64,000 nucleotides of DNA from assembly GCA_036346275.1 (NCBI GenBank), contig CM070720.1, positions 5,371,278 to 5,435,277 of the forward strand, read 5' to 3'. Source of the DNA: Otatea glauca. Lineage: Eukaryota; Streptophyta; Magnoliopsida; Poales; Poaceae. Shown here one piece after another: positions 52,710 to 64,000 of the stretch; positions within the stretch are counted from its first letter, which is position 1, and the number at the start of each line of letters is the position of its first letter. The notes beneath the pieces are model-generated. The model searched no databases. It was not told where the DNA came from and worked only from the letters and a program-made list of their open reading frames with translations. The translations under genes were made by a program, and so were the position numbers.

Positions 52710-54131
52710 ATGGCAGGTTCGCAAGCTGAAGCTATGGATGTAGAGGAGTGTATTCCGAGAAATGAGTTTAACAACACGCTAAATGGCATCAATGCAAATA
52801 TCGCAAAGATCGATCGAGACAATGAGCATAGATTGGGGATAATAGAGCGAAGCATTGCCAATCTTCTTACAAGGATGGAGAACTATGAGAGACTGTCACC
52901 TCTCAATGGGGCTCTAAGAGTAGAGGAGCATGATGCAGCCCAGGATCATGAAGAGTCTGTCGCAGGAGATGATGAGGATGGAGAAAACCGCGACGCCTTC
53001 GCTGCTCGCGCCGCTGCAAAAGATATACGACAACAACAACGCTGAATCACAACCGTCATGGTATGGGAGGTAATAATTTTAATCAGCGCAATGGTCCTGG
53101 ATATGATGATCCTTTTTGTAAAGTTAAATTTACCATACCATCTTTTTCTGGTGCATATGATGCTGAAGTTTATTTAGATTGGGAAATGACTGTTGAACAA
53201 AAATTTAACTCCCATTTATTTCCTGAAGTACATAGAGTTAGACAAGCTACAAGTGAGTTCAAAGATTTTGCTATCATTTGGTCGAATGAAGTAGTAAATT
53301 CTGGCTTACAACTTGATACATGGGATAGATTAAAGAGAGCTATGCGTAGTAGATTTATTCCTCCTTCTTATAAACGTGGTTTACATAAGAAATTGCAACG
53401 CTTGAATCAAGGTAATTAAACTATAGGGGAGTTCTATCAACAGCTACAAATAGGTATGTTGCGTTGTGAGGTATTTGAGGATGAAGAAGATAAGATGGCT
53501 CATTTTTATGGGGGTTTACGACGTGAAATTCAGGACATCATTGATTATAAAATTATAATGATATCAATAGATTATTTCAGGTTGCTATGTTGGCAGAAAA
53601 AAGAATTACAAGGAAGACAACAAAGGTCAAGGAACAACTTCGGCAGAACATCTACACCAAAATCGACACCGGGGCAAGCCAAATCAACCCTACCTCCTCC
53701 TAATCGCCCTACTGCCCACTCCATGAGTAGGGCGCGTTCATCAGCAGTACCAATGTCATGTGCACCCGAGGTGAGTAAATCTACTACTGTGCAGGCATCA
53801 ACGAAGAGCTCTTCATCGGTTGCTTCCTCGTACGACTGGGATTGTGTGCAATTGTTGCAAGGGAATGGGCCATGTCATGAAGGATTTCCCAAGTCAACGA
53901 GCGTACATTGCAATGGAAGAAGGTGGGTACATTAGTGCTAGTGACGTTGAGGTTGAATATGCTTTTGCAGCTAACCTTGCAGATAATGAAGATGACCATG
54001 AGACGGACAATGATGGTGAGAAGATTTCAGGAACCGCTGCCACAGAGAATTATAGGACCATAATTGTGCAGCGAGTGTTGAGCGCTCAAGTGGAGCAAGT
54101 GGAGAAGCTACAACACCACAATTTGTTTTAG
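52710..54131 (+). pseudogene. CRM-like gag, broken into four frames
   Basis: Starts ATG at 52710 (MAGSQAEAMDVEECIPRNEF) with ANIAKIDRDNEHRLGIIERS, then an acidic linker, TGA at 53043. It resumes at 53063 (MGGNNFNQRNGPGYDDPFCK, YDAEVYLDWEMTVEQKFNSH, KRAMRSRFIPPSYKRGLHKK) and ends at TAA 53417. It continues through MLRCEVFEDEEDKMAHFYGG to a frameshift near 53555 and the Ser/Pro linker. The zinc knuckle CNCCKGMGHVMKDFPSQR has its last Cys changed to Phe. The acidic tail ends NYRTIIVQRVLSAQVEQVEK. Confidence 0.8.
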
Positions 54132-54285
54132 ATTATCTAATCGTCCAGGACTGTCGTGTTCGTGTGATAATTAATGGTGGGAGTTACAATAACTTGGTGA
54201 GTTCAGATCTGGCCAACAAGCTTTGCTTGACCACACGTGTGCATTCTCATCCATACTATATTAATGGTTCAACAACAGCGGTAAG
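54132..54285 (+). pseudogene. CRM-like protease start, truncated
   Basis: The frame RVRVIINGGSYNNLVSSDLA shows the active-site region, with Asp replaced by Asn (INGGS versus IDGGS). It runs to FNNS at the LTR junction 54285/54286. Confidence 0.7.
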
Positions 54286-56090
54286 TGAAAGATCGAGATG
54301 GCGATCAAAAGGGGGTGAATGATCCCAAATTAATTTTTATCCCTCAAAGATCATAAAAGAAATACTTCACCCAAAGAAACCAAGCCTACACCCTTAGCAA
54401 TCAAATGGAAATGGAAGAATCAATTTTATCAGTTTTCAGCCCTCGGCCAGTGCTACCGCCCATATGGAGTGGTGCTACCGCAGTACTGTAGCTATAGTAA
54501 AAACAGGCATATAAACAGAGTTTTCAACACGGGTTCAAAACGAAAATTGATGAATCTTTTGATGCGTTGATCCAAACTCAATGAAACTTGGTAGATAAGA
54601 TCCTAACGATGTCAGGATCTTATTTCAACCTTCAACCAAATGGATTAATGTCAAAGTTCCGACCTTTTTGCCCGGGAAGGAAGAACGCACCAAGTTTCAA
54701 CAAAAATCGAAAGAACTTCGATCGAGGCTTGCTCGTGGGGCTATGATGATCAAGATGATTTTGAACGAATCCCCACACGTCCCAGCAAGCAAAAGACCAC
54801 GAAGAAACTCAAGGAAACACAATCTACAAGATCAAGCATTCAAGAATGTCATGAACACCTTCTTGCAAGAAAAATGCATGAGCGGCCTAGATGATTGGAA
54901 CATAATTTCAAAGAGAGAATCAATCATCAATCTCAGCAAAAGATTTGTAAGCAATTAGAAGGAGGGGAGGCAAATCCAAATTACATAAATGTAAATTGCA
55001 AGAAAGTAAATGTGGAATTTAAATTGCGTAATGCAATTGTGTAAAGGAAATTAAGTAAGAACATAAATGAAAAACTTTTCATTTCTGGAAGGAGTGGTTA
55101 CAAAGCCACACATTCTTGTGGGCAAAGCTCAAAGGAGCATCAACAACCTCAAAACCTTCAAGGGGGGAAGGCTACCCCTCCACCCCTATTTATACAACTC
55201 TTGGGCCACCTACCACCTTTGGATGAGCCTCTAAACCCTAGAGCACTCCATCTAGGGCTAGGATTGACCCACTGACTCAGCCATGCAAGGGTTAACCCAA
55301 AACCCACAAATATAACGGGTTTTCTTGCACGGTTTTCAAAGCACATTAACTAGACCCGCTAACCTATCAACTAGACCAAGATCCAATGGCCCTCATTGAT
55401 CCATGCAGCGCCTAGCTAGCATCTAATTCGTTCCTTGTCTTCACAGCTTGCCATGACTCCGTCTCCGATCATCTTCGGCGATCCCCGACCGTCTGGACCT
55501 CCGACGCTCCTCGCCTAGTCCTAGTCATCCTTCGCCTCACCATGATCTAGCATCGTCGACATGCAACCATCAAAAACAAGGAAACTCCTGACATAGCATT
55601 GGCCACAAAGATATGCAAGAAATTCATCAAAGTCCACACTTTGAAATTCATCTTTCTCCGTTCTGGCCGATGCTACCGCCCTTAGGCCAGTAGCACCGCC
55701 CGTGGTGGACAGGTGCTACCGCTCTCAGGCCGGTAGCACCGTACTGCGCAAACACTGGAGAAAACCCTTCTCTAGAATTTTCACACTCCTCCAAAGGCCG
55801 GTGCTACCGCTCACCCGGTAGCATCGGGCTACCATGGCCGGTAGCACGTCCCTGCCAAAAACCAGAAATACACCCTCTCTGGAAATATTGCACCGGCCAT
55901 TTGGTCCGGTGCTTCCGCTCGTCCGGTAGAACCGCACTACCATGGTCGGTAGCACCGGAAAAACAGAGAAGACCTCAAATTGCTTCAATTTGAAAATCCA
56001 TTTCAAATCAAACTCAAACAAGAGCAAACCAAGCTCAAATTTAGTCAAATACTCATCACAAATCTGGGTAGACCTCCAAATGGTCCTTCA
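54286..56090 (-). repeat. 3' LTR of SIRE-like copia
   Basis: 1805 bp; on the minus strand TGAAGGACCATTTGGAGG (56090) to CTCGATCTTTCA (54286). The PPT AAGGGGGAGGT is at 56091-56101. The TATA box reads at 55186-55194. GCxGGTGCTACCG and CCGGTAGCACC repeats occur at 55660-55960. Confidence 0.85.
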
Positions 56091-56101
56091 ACCTCCCCCT
56101 T

Positions 56102-57956
56102 GATCAGTATATTGACAAACACAACAAAAGGCATATGTTTTTGAGTTTGAAGAGGATGAAGAAGAAAGCAATTTTTAGTTGCAAAGTCAAACTTGGTCCA
56201 AAGATCAGAATTGAGATCATGACCAAGTTGACACAAGGAATTTTGGAGCTAAAATTAAACTCAAGAAGGTTTAGATTTTGGAGTTAAATTTCAGAAAGAG
56301 CAAGTTTTCAACAAAATTCTAAAATCCAACCATACATGTCAAATGTGATTTATGAGATTATGATCCAAAAGAAGTAGCAAAGGTTTGCAAAGATCATAAT
56401 AACCAAATAAGCATTCACATTTTTATCTTTTTAATGATGCCTTTTCTACGTTTCTCCCCCTTTTGGCAATATAGGCATCAATTTTTTTATGTATGCATGA
56501 GATGCAATCTAAAGAGCTTTGAAGATTATCCAAATGATCCTAATGACAAGATATGTCACCAAGCTCATCAATTTCAGATTATGACTAACCTAAGAAATGT
56601 CCAAAAACACATACATTTTATTATCAAGCTTAGTTTTCAATAGTTCATATTAGCAAGATTTGACAAGTGCAAGACTTAGTAAAAATTTCAAATCTAGAAG
56701 CAAAACCACACATAGAAATAAATGGAAGAACCTAGAGTTAAACCTACTCAACACTTTGGGAAATTTTGAAGTGCATATAGGGTCCTTTGAGCTCATTTTT
56801 CAATTTATGCAATTTTTTCTTTAATACTTTGAAAAACATAGTGGGGCGCAAATGTTTGACATTATTTGCATTCTTTACCCACTTATGTGTTTGTTATTTG
56901 CATTTTTTTAATGATTGACTCATGCCATTTTCGATCATCTCAAGAGTAACTCGTAAGAGAATGATCTTTGTCATACACAATATATTCCAAGTTCATCCCA
57001 AATGCAATGGGAAGCAGTCTCGTGAATATAAAGTTTTGAAATCAATTTTGCACAAAAGAGTCAATTTTTTCTTAATTTCAATTTAGCACATATGAGCAAT
57101 TCTGAAGGACTCAAATATGGATCAAACAAATTTCACCCAAGTTGCTATAGGGACTCTAGAGAACTCCAAAAATTTCACAAATCATGGTAAATACCCCTAG
57201 AGAAGAAACTTAGTAAGAAAAAGCAACATGTTTCATCAAGTTTTCATTTAAAGCTTTTAATTTTCAAATTTTAATATGCTTATCATGATAAAGCAACTTG
57301 GACATATCTAAGCTAGTGACTTTCTTCAAAAGATGTAACATGGTGTATTGCATGAAGATTATGTCATTTGCATAATAGACAAAGCTCATAAAACAGAAAA
57401 AATGCAGTCTATATGCAATGCATAAACAAATTCCCAAACTCCCCCTCAACAAGTGAATCAGTTTTAAGTTCAAATCTAGTTAAAGTTGAGTTATAAAAAA
57501 GATTAGGCATAAGGAAAACCCAAGTGAACTCAATAACAACCAGAAAGACAGAAGGAGGAGAAGAAGTCGAGAAACTGCAAGTTGGATGGCTATAGAGCAT
57601 AGATAAGATAGAAGAGACTTACTACGGCTAAGACTCGCTCTTATCTTCCCCAGTGACTGACATAGGGAAGCTGACTCTAGATTCAAACTAAGGAGTGCAC
57701 ACAGACCCTGTCTACCCAGGAGGCCCAACACCAGCTAGACTTATAAGACTGTGAGGGAACTCAACCTAGAGAGAAGAGAGAACAGCTAATCACGCATGAT
57801 AGCAACCTAAAGCACAAGATAAGAGGTCCATGCAAGGCATGCCAGAAGTCTAAGTGAGTGAACTCAACTCAAGAAAATAAGCCCATAAACACCTAGAAGA
57901 AACAAAGAGAAAAGCTGGAAGAGAACATATTATACATAATATACAAACCAGCTCCC
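56102..57956 (-). other. 3' non-coding region of SIRE-like copia
   Basis: About 1.85 kb between the pol stop and the PPT. SIRE/Maximus elements may carry an extra ORF here, but no frame of useful length or recognisable membrane-protein pattern is kept. The short ORFs are AT-rich and inconsistent. Confidence 0.55.
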
Positions 57957-58374
57957 CCTCACGAAAGGCCGTAAGGGCTCACAAATCCAACCTCACTCCT
58001 CAAGGCAATAAATATAGAGCTATCCAAAGGCTTGGTGAAGATATCGGCTAACTGGAGGACACTCTCTACAAACTGAAGCGCGATATCCCCCTTCTCCACA
58101 TGGTCTCTAAGGAAGTGATATGTAATATCAATATGCTTGGTCCTGAAATGCTGCACTGGGTTCTTAGCAATGCAAATAGCAGAAGTGTTGTCATAGAAAA
58201 GTGGAATACTTGCTATCGCTAACCCAAAGTCCCGCAAGGTCGATCTCATCCAGAGAACCTGGCTACAGCAACTGGCTGCAGCAACATACTCGGCCTCAAC
58301 GGTAGACTGTGCAACTCTGGACGGCTTCCTAGATGTCCAAGAAACAAGAGAAGTGCCAAAAGTGCTCTTCCTAT
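57957..58374 (-). pseudogene. SIRE-like RNase H
   Basis: SRKPSRVAQSTVEAEYVAAA, SCCSQVLWMRSTLRDFGLAI, LFYDNTSAICIAKNPVQHFR, TKHIDITYHFLRDHVEKGDI and LADIFTKPLDSSIFIALRSE are the copia RNase H blocks in order, with the catalytic Glu and Asp visible. The N-terminal part, around DADFAGCRIDRKST, is frameshifted relative to RT at about 58420. It would degrade RNA during cDNA synthesis. Confidence 0.8.
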
Positions 58375-59280
58375 CTATCCTACAGCCAGCAAAGTCGGCA
58401 TCAGAAAAGGCTCGAAGGGACAGACAAGAAAAAGAAGAGTACTATAATCAGTGGTAGCACGAAGGTACCTAAAGATGCGCTTCACCGCCTGGCGGTGAGA
58501 GGTGCGAGGAGAAGCCTGAAATTGAGCGCACAGACACAAAGCGAAATGTATGTCCGGCCTCAAAGCAATGAGGTATAAGAGGGAGCCGATCATGCTCCGA
58601 AACTCCTTTTGATCAGCAGACTCACCATCCTCATCCGGCTCGAGAACAGCAGTTGTGGTCATAGGAGTCATCACCGGCTTCCCGTCAGACATATCAAAAC
58701 ACCTCAGGAGGTCACGGGTATACTTACCTTGATGCAAGAAAGTACCCTTCCGAGTCTGCTTGATTTGGAAGCCAAGAAAGTAGCTCAACTTGCCCATCAT
58801 ACTCATCTCAAACTCTGTGCTCATCACCTCAGAAAACTGAGACACAAGCAAATGAGACAAGCCACAAAAAATGATATTGTCCACATAAATCTGGATGAGA
58901 AGAAAATGAGACTCATGGTGTCTGATGAACAGAGTCTTGTCTACTATACCCATCTTGTAGCAATGGCTGAGAAGATAAGACTTGAGCCTGTCATACCATG
59001 CTCTGGTAGCCTGCTTGAGTCCATACAAAGCTTTAGAAAGCTTGTACACATGACTCGGAAACTTGGGGTTCTCAAATCATGGAGGTTGTTTGATATAAAC
59101 CTCTTCCTCAATATAGCCATTGAGGAATACACTCTTGACATCCATTTGATAGAGCTTGAAGCCCGGGATGCAGAAAATGCAAGCAGGATCCTAATAGCCT
59201 CTAGTCTAGCTACAAGGGCAAATGAGAAAAGCCCTGTGCAACTAGCCTAACCTTGTTGCAAATGACAACCCCATCCTCAC
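58375..59280 (-). pseudogene. SIRE-like reverse transcriptase, truncated and broken
   Basis: Minus-strand frames give ARLEAIRILL-type and FLNGYIEEEVYIKQ-type blocks in broken form. The open 224-codon frame then reads YKLSKALYGLKQATRAWYDR, FLLIQIYVDNIIFCGLSHLL (YVDN in place of YVDD), MSMMGKLSYFLGFQIKQTRK and FLHQGKYTRDLLRCFDMSDG. LEPDEDGESADQKEFRSMIG and LLYLIALRPDIHFALCLCAQ follow. The Asp-to-Asn change in the active site would kill the enzyme. The N-terminal end is cut by the Tekay-like LTR. Confidence 0.85.
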
Positions 59281-59850
59281 TGTAACATCCCAAAATTTTG
59301 CCTAAATACTATTTTATTGCTTAAATGTGCATTTATGATTTTCTGGAATTTATTTAGATTTTTCTGGATTTCTTTAAATTAATTTTAAATTAAGTATATT
59401 GACCTTTTGTTCAAATCTGTTTAAATTTGTGCAAAGTTAAAATAAAGTTTTGTCAAAAATATTTTATTTGAGTCCAGAATGTCTCAAAGTATTTTTGAGA
59501 ATTTTCTTGAAATTTTATGGATAGTTTTATTGCCTAAAATCAATTAAGTGAATTTCTGGAATTATTTTAAAGGTTAAATCGGTGAAAATCTCTGGGAACA
59601 GTGTTGGGACGAGCCCAACACTGTGCGCGTGTAGTCAATGGTTGTGCGGCTCAGTTGGCCCACAAGGCCGATTCCAGAAACCCTAAGTCCCGCAGCCGTC
59701 TGATTGCATTTCTCCGGAGCAGATCGCGTCGCGGCCGGTGGATTCGCGACACGTGTACGGTTGAGGTGTCATCTTCTTCATTTCGGACTCAGAGTCCACC
59801 GCCGGGACGTCACCGGATTCCTTCGCCGTGTAGAGCTCGGACGCCGAGGC

Positions 59851-59860
59851 TATAAATAGG
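59851..59860 (+). promoter_or_regulatory. TATA box of Tekay-like LTR
   Basis: TATAAATAGG followed by GGGGTAGCACC. A well-formed plant TATA box in the expected mid-LTR position. Confidence 0.65.
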
Positions 59861-61118
59861 GGGGTAGCACCCCGAGGTTCGCAGTCGAGCGCCGCATCAT
59901 TTGGTCGGAGTGATTCCGCGAGACCAGCCCTAGAACGTAGCTTCGAGCTCGTCGGAGTTACCGAAGACTTCGCCGCGTTTTTCTGCTTGAAGCTCGCCGT
60001 CCGTGGAGTCTCCGCCGTCGCCGAGGTCGCCAGCGTGTTCGTCGTGACGAGTCGCGTCCGTGAGGGGCAGAAGCATCGCCGGAGACCCTTCCTTCCGCCG
60101 TCGCTGTGGTCTTCGTCTCCAAGTCCGGCGAAGAAGCGCTGCCGTGCCGCCATCACTAGGCTCGAAAGGTAACCACCGTCGGATCTCCAGTGAAGGGCCA
60201 GGATCGTGCCGCGTAGTGTTGAGATCGGTAGCCGTTAAATGCGATCTGTGCGGTGGGATTCCGCCGCGCATGTGGACCTATCGGGAGTCGATGTGTGTTA
60301 GGCGCAGAGGCCGAGACGCCGTGGACCGCGTCTGCGGTGAACCGATCGACGCTGTGGACCCAGTCTATGTGCCGAAGACGCGTGTCATCGTCTGATTGGC
60401 TGGCGCCAGGGCTGACATCAGCATGACGTCATGCTTGCGTCATAATTGCATTTTTCAATTGGAAAAATAATCCGATTGGAAATTCTGTGATGATGATGTC
60501 ATCATGAGGTCACGCTGATGTCATAAATCTGTTTTCAGTTTAAAAATAAATCTGTTGATTTTGATTTTCTGATTTTTGCAATTTCAATATTTATTTCAAA
60601 CTTCAAAAGGTTATATCTTTTGCATCGTAACTGGGATTTGAGTGATTCAAATTTCTAAAAATTTGTAAAAAGGAGATCTATTTAATGGTGAATTTTATTT
60701 GATTTTTGGAGTTCATTTGCTCTCTGTTTTGGTATTTATTTGCTTTTCTTTTTCGGTACGCGTAGACGTTGAATTGTGCGAAGTTTCGGAGGAAGATCCA
60801 GCAACTCAAGAGCAAGTTCCAGAACCAGATCAGGACCTATTCCAAGGCAAGTTGTGCTTTGATCATGTCGAACCCATGTTTATAAAATTGCTATATTTTT
60901 TTACCCTATTGCATATTATTTCAAGTATACAATTGTTTCAAATTAAATTGGGCTTAGCTAGTATACCAATTTGATCTATACCCTACCTTGTCATTTGTAT
61001 GCCATGATCCATTGTCACCATAGATTGGTTCAATATAGTTGGTTAGTAATTATAATCAACATGGGATGGGTAGTTCGTATTAGATGCTTAGCCATGCCAC
61101 GTCATCGCATGTGTCACA

Positions 61119-62475
61119 TGTTAGTGTTATGCCCTTGAGAGAATCATTTAGATGATTGTAACATGACTATGTTTATGAATAATAATATGATTATTGGTCC
61201 AATGAATGTATATCATTGTATTGATCAACAAGTATGTGACTTGCTTATGAAGCTCTTTACTTAATGATGTAATTCGATAAATATCTCTGATCGGATATCA
61301 TCGTATAGGACAACTATGAATAGATCAGCACATGTAGTGATCGATGATCATGCTTCATAGATCATGGGATATGGAGATATCATCTATACATTGTGGACGC
61401 ATGTTGAAGAACATGGGTTAGATAGACCCGCAATGGGACACTGCGAGAATGTTTCATTCTTATGTGTCATCAGTGTATCTCATACCTAGTAGATGTATGA
61501 TCCTTAGACCTGAGATTGTCATATTCCCTACATGTGTAATAGTTTTCCTTGGGGCTATCAAACACTACTTCCTAACCGGATAGTTATAAAGGTAGCTTTC
61601 ATGTTTACTATGAAACGTGCAGAGGGAAGTGAGCAGTCAAGATGGAATTTGCCACTCCAATGAAATGGAGATATATGACAAGGCCACTCGTGTGATATGA
61701 TTAAGGAAGTGCATGGCCATGCCGTGATTGAGGAGTCAATCACAACTTATTAATATATCACGGATACGAGAGATGGATTGAATCATCAAAGGATGACATG
61801 TTTCTCGCCTTGAGATCAATCTTCATATACTTGGCAAAGGGATTATTACATGAGTACTTTTGATAGGTTCTGTCCGATTTGATCATAGTATGTTTGGGAG
61901 TTGGCATACTTTGCAAGAAGCCACTACCAACTATTGGATGGAAAAGGAGTTTTCCGAATCCACGTCCAAACGCACGTGAACTGCAGGTCACACACTTAAT
62001 GGCTGGGACGCATTAATTTGGATTGATCCGTAATTAATGAATCTCGTGGGCTTAGCACGATGGGCCCTAGTTTAGGGTTTCATCTCGTGGCTATATAAGG
62101 AGGGAGGAGGGAGGCGCAGGTGTGCTTTCCCACGGTTTAGGAGTGATTCACTCGAAACCCTAGCCTACTCCTCTCATCGCCGCCGAGCGATCGGTGCTTG
62201 CACACCGACGCACGGTGTTCCATCTCTGGACGTGTGGACTACTGCGGTGACGCTGCTGCGACTGCGGCATGGGAGGACGATCCACGGCAAGGCGAGGACA
62301 ATCCACTACATCGACGCAACGACTGCGGCGAGGACGATCCACTACATCGACGCGCGAAGGACTCCGCAACTGCGCGTCTAGTGGTAATCTTATCTATGAT
62401 CCCCTTCTTGCGAGTAGCTTTCTGGTTTCGCGGTAGATTTTTTTTTGCTAGCGTAGCATACCGCGTTCCTCTTCA
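61119..62475 (+). repeat. Solo LTR of copia C1 in Tekay-like LTR
   Basis: 1357 bp, TGTTAGTGTTATGCCC to ACCGCGTTCCTCTTCA. The flanks are TCACA (61114-61118) and TCAGA (62476-62480), a TSD with one change. The TATA box CTATATAAGG is at 62091-62100. No internal sequence remains. Confidence 0.85.
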
Positions 62476-63742
62476 TCAGAATCATTGATAATTAATCTTG
62501 ATTAATGGAATATGGAACAATGTTATGAACTTGTGTGTCATGTGGGATCACACGATGAGATTGAGTTGTTGTGGTGAGTCATGTCACGCAACGATGTTGA
62601 ATTGTTGATGGCACGTGGTGCTTGGTAATCAACTGGGTAATAATCACTTAGATTGGGGCAAGTGATAAGGGGCGACTATGCCAAGGTGGGCCCGATGGGC
62701 AGATGGTAAGTGGATGTCTTGCCTTGATCACTCTAAGGACTTAACCTTGCAAGCCTTTGACCTGAGTCAATCATGCAACCACATTTCTGGTATGGGCCAG
62801 CCTAGCTGAGTAGTTTGCAATGTCTTAATTTTGGTACTATCGTGGTCGGTGTGAGTTCCTGAGTTATGAAGTAATTCACATGGCGCAAGAGGGGGGCCCT
62901 GGATGTGGTAACCAGTCCCACCAGTGTTGAAACCTTAGCGGGTGGTACCGGGTTAAGCCAGCGCATTTTAAAGGCTTTGTTATAATCACTCGCCTTGGTG
63001 GTGTTTGGTTGTATCACGTGGGTAAAGTGCATAACCTCTGCGGAGTGTGAAACTATTCGGATAGCCGTGCTCGCGGTATTGAGCAATGCTCGGGAATTAC
63101 AGTTAAGGGTTAGCTTAAAATAAATGGACAACTTGGTTGGGATGGCGGAATGCCATGTGGAAGATGGAATTTTACTTATGATTGGAAACCTGGTTTACTT
63201 GAGAAATACTGAATCTATTTATTATTGCTATTTGTTTTACAAGTCTTTACAATCTAAATATTATATTTGTTCATAAATGCTGCTTATTGCAAAATAGCCA
63301 TGATAGCCTATCCATTGGAATAAGCCTTACATATAGTTACATAGAATTGCATTCTGTGCACAACTTGTTGAGTGCTTTAAGTACTCACCCTTGCCAACAA
63401 CAATAATCAACAGTCGAAGAATCTACACCAGTGTTGGAGGAGGAGTTCCAAGAGGACGCGAGTCATTAGGGTCCGAACCTTGTCGGTTGCCTGTGGTGAA
63501 CTGATGAGCTATCTACGTTTTCTACTTTCCGCTGCTTAATTCTTAGCTTATATTTCTAGTCTTGCCCTACGTAGCTTAATAATGTAAGTCGGTCATAAGA
63601 TCATACACTTAGCTATATCAATAAGTGAACTACTATTTCTATTATCGTTGAGTATGATGTGATATGTACCGATGTTGAGCTGTGTGCACTAGCGTTGATC
63701 CTGGGACTAGTGCGGTAAACACAGTGGATTCGGGTCTTTACA

Positions 63743-64000
63743 GAGGTGGTATCAGAGCATACTGACTGTAGGTCTTGGCCCTAGATAGTATGGAGGTGTC
63801 CAGTGTGTGTTAAAAACTATTTTCTAAAGAAAAATTTAAAGTTGACTAATAAAACACTCTTGACTCATCTCATTCTCTACTTCTCGCCTTTGCTGAATTT
63901 ACCGATTTACTTGCCGTTTCGGGTGGAGAACTTATTCAAAGTTCTTGTGGAGCAGATGCCGATCGTTCCAACCTTCGAGGAGTCAGCTGGCGGCTACGCC
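63743..64000 (+). other. PBS and start of the Tekay-like internal region
   Basis: TGGTATCAGAGC at 63747-63758 is an exact initiator-Met complement, 4 bp after the LTR. The leader runs to the window edge. An ATG at 63967 (GCAGATGCCGATCG context) opens a short frame PIVPTFEESAGGYA that could be the gag start, but it is cut by the window end, so I do not call it as a gene. Confidence 0.7.

Larger units (their letters stand above)
50460..54285 (+). mobile_element. Second CRM-like chromovirus, plus strand, truncated in protease
   Basis: 5' LTR (50460-51469), PBS (51472-51484), leader, gag and the beginning of protease are present. At 54286 a SIRE-like copia LTR begins inside the protease block FNNSGKVKV. 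The remaining pol and 3' LTR are not in the window. The element inserted into the Tekay-like LTR. Confidence 0.85.
54286..59280 (-). mobile_element. SIRE/Maximus-like copia, 3' half
   Basis: On the minus strand: RT, RNase H, a 1.85-kb non-coding 3' region, PPT and 3' LTR. The upstream half is beyond the Tekay-like LTR that inserted into RT at 59280/59281. Same LTR family as 12346-17190. Confidence 0.85.
59281..63742 (+). repeat. 5' LTR of Tekay-like element, split by copia solo LTR
   Basis: About 3.1 kb without the insertion. TGTAACATCCCAAAATTTTG to GATTCGGGTCTTTACA. It shares long blocks with the minus-strand solo LTR 12517-15753 (AATTAAGTATATTG, AAGTTAAAATAAAGTTT). The TATA box is at 59851-59860, followed by a GC-rich transcribed leader with short chance ORFs. 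Confidence 0.85.
59281..64000 (+). mobile_element. Tekay/Del-like gypsy element, 5' end
   Basis: 5' LTR (59281-63742, containing a copia solo LTR), PBS and the first 240 bp of the internal region; it runs off the right edge. It inserted into SIRE-like RT. The flank before it is CTCAC, so a CTCAC after its distant 3' LTR would confirm the TSD. Confidence 0.85.

Noticed and set aside
56102..57956. Envelope-like ORF expected in some SIRE/Maximus elements
   Set aside because: I looked on both strands; only short AT-rich frames without signal peptide, coiled coil or conserved order are present.
59601..60395. ORFs up to 157 codons on both strands in the Tekay-like LTR
   Set aside because: Same GC-rich LTR leader as above; overlapping frames on opposite strands and no conserved protein between the two LTR copies.

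Overview
This is a gene-poor stretch of a plant nuclear genome, almost certainly a grass or a close monocot relative. I found no host gene, tRNA or rRNA. Nearly every base can be assigned to transposable elements: CRM-like, Tekay/Del-like and Tat-like Ty3/gypsy elements, SIRE/Maximus-like and a second Ty1/copia family, a CACTA element and an hAT-like element. They are nested in one another and mostly broken. Boundaries below rest on TG...CA ends, polypurine tracts (PPT), primer binding sites (PBS) and 5-bp target site duplications (TSD) read by eye.

Layout. 1-3915: 3' ends of Tat-like gypsy elements, with a GC-rich minisatellite (1-1012), two LTRs (1896-2380, 3372-3915) and a small antisense ORF with its own TATA box (2639-2940). 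3916-6210: plus-strand CRM-like gag-pol fragment. 6211-17190: minus-strand SIRE-like copia lacking RT and 3' LTR, interrupted by a plus-strand solo LTR of its own family (6357-8055, TSD TGGCC) and, in its 5' LTR, by a Tekay-like solo LTR (12517-15753, TSD GTACT). 17191-17418: plus-strand SIRE-like gag fragment. 17419-29619: CACTA remnants with a DUF4216-type coding fragment, split by a Tat-like gypsy element (17745-28674, TSD TACGG). That element holds a copia solo LTR (24584-25942, TSD GAAAG) and an inverted solo LTR of its own family (26778-28293, TSD ATGTA), which itself holds a third solo LTR-like insertion (27182-28165, TSD TGTAC).

29620-41449: hAT-like sequence and an LTR-like segment hit by a minus-strand copia element (LTRs 31802-33177 and 37126-37897). 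About 3.4 kb (flank plus 3' LTR) is repeated at 37898-41254, where the second copy is a solo LTR between two CATAG TSDs. 41455-49223: complete-length but mutated CRM-like element, minus strand, TSD CCATG. 49229-50459: Tekay-like gag and LTR fragment. 50460-54285: second CRM-like element, plus strand, cut in its protease. 54286-59280: SIRE-like copia, minus strand, from its 3' LTR to RT. 59281-64000: 5' LTR and start of a Tekay-like element, carrying another copia solo LTR (61119-62475).

The coding parts form standard retroelement polyproteins: gag for the particle, protease (PR), reverse transcriptase (RT), RNase H and integrase (IN). Nearly all carry stops or frameshifts, so none looks autonomous. 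The most interesting points are the antisense ORF with a conserved promoter in two Tat-like elements, and the duplication that left a copia element and a solo LTR of the same insertion side by side.
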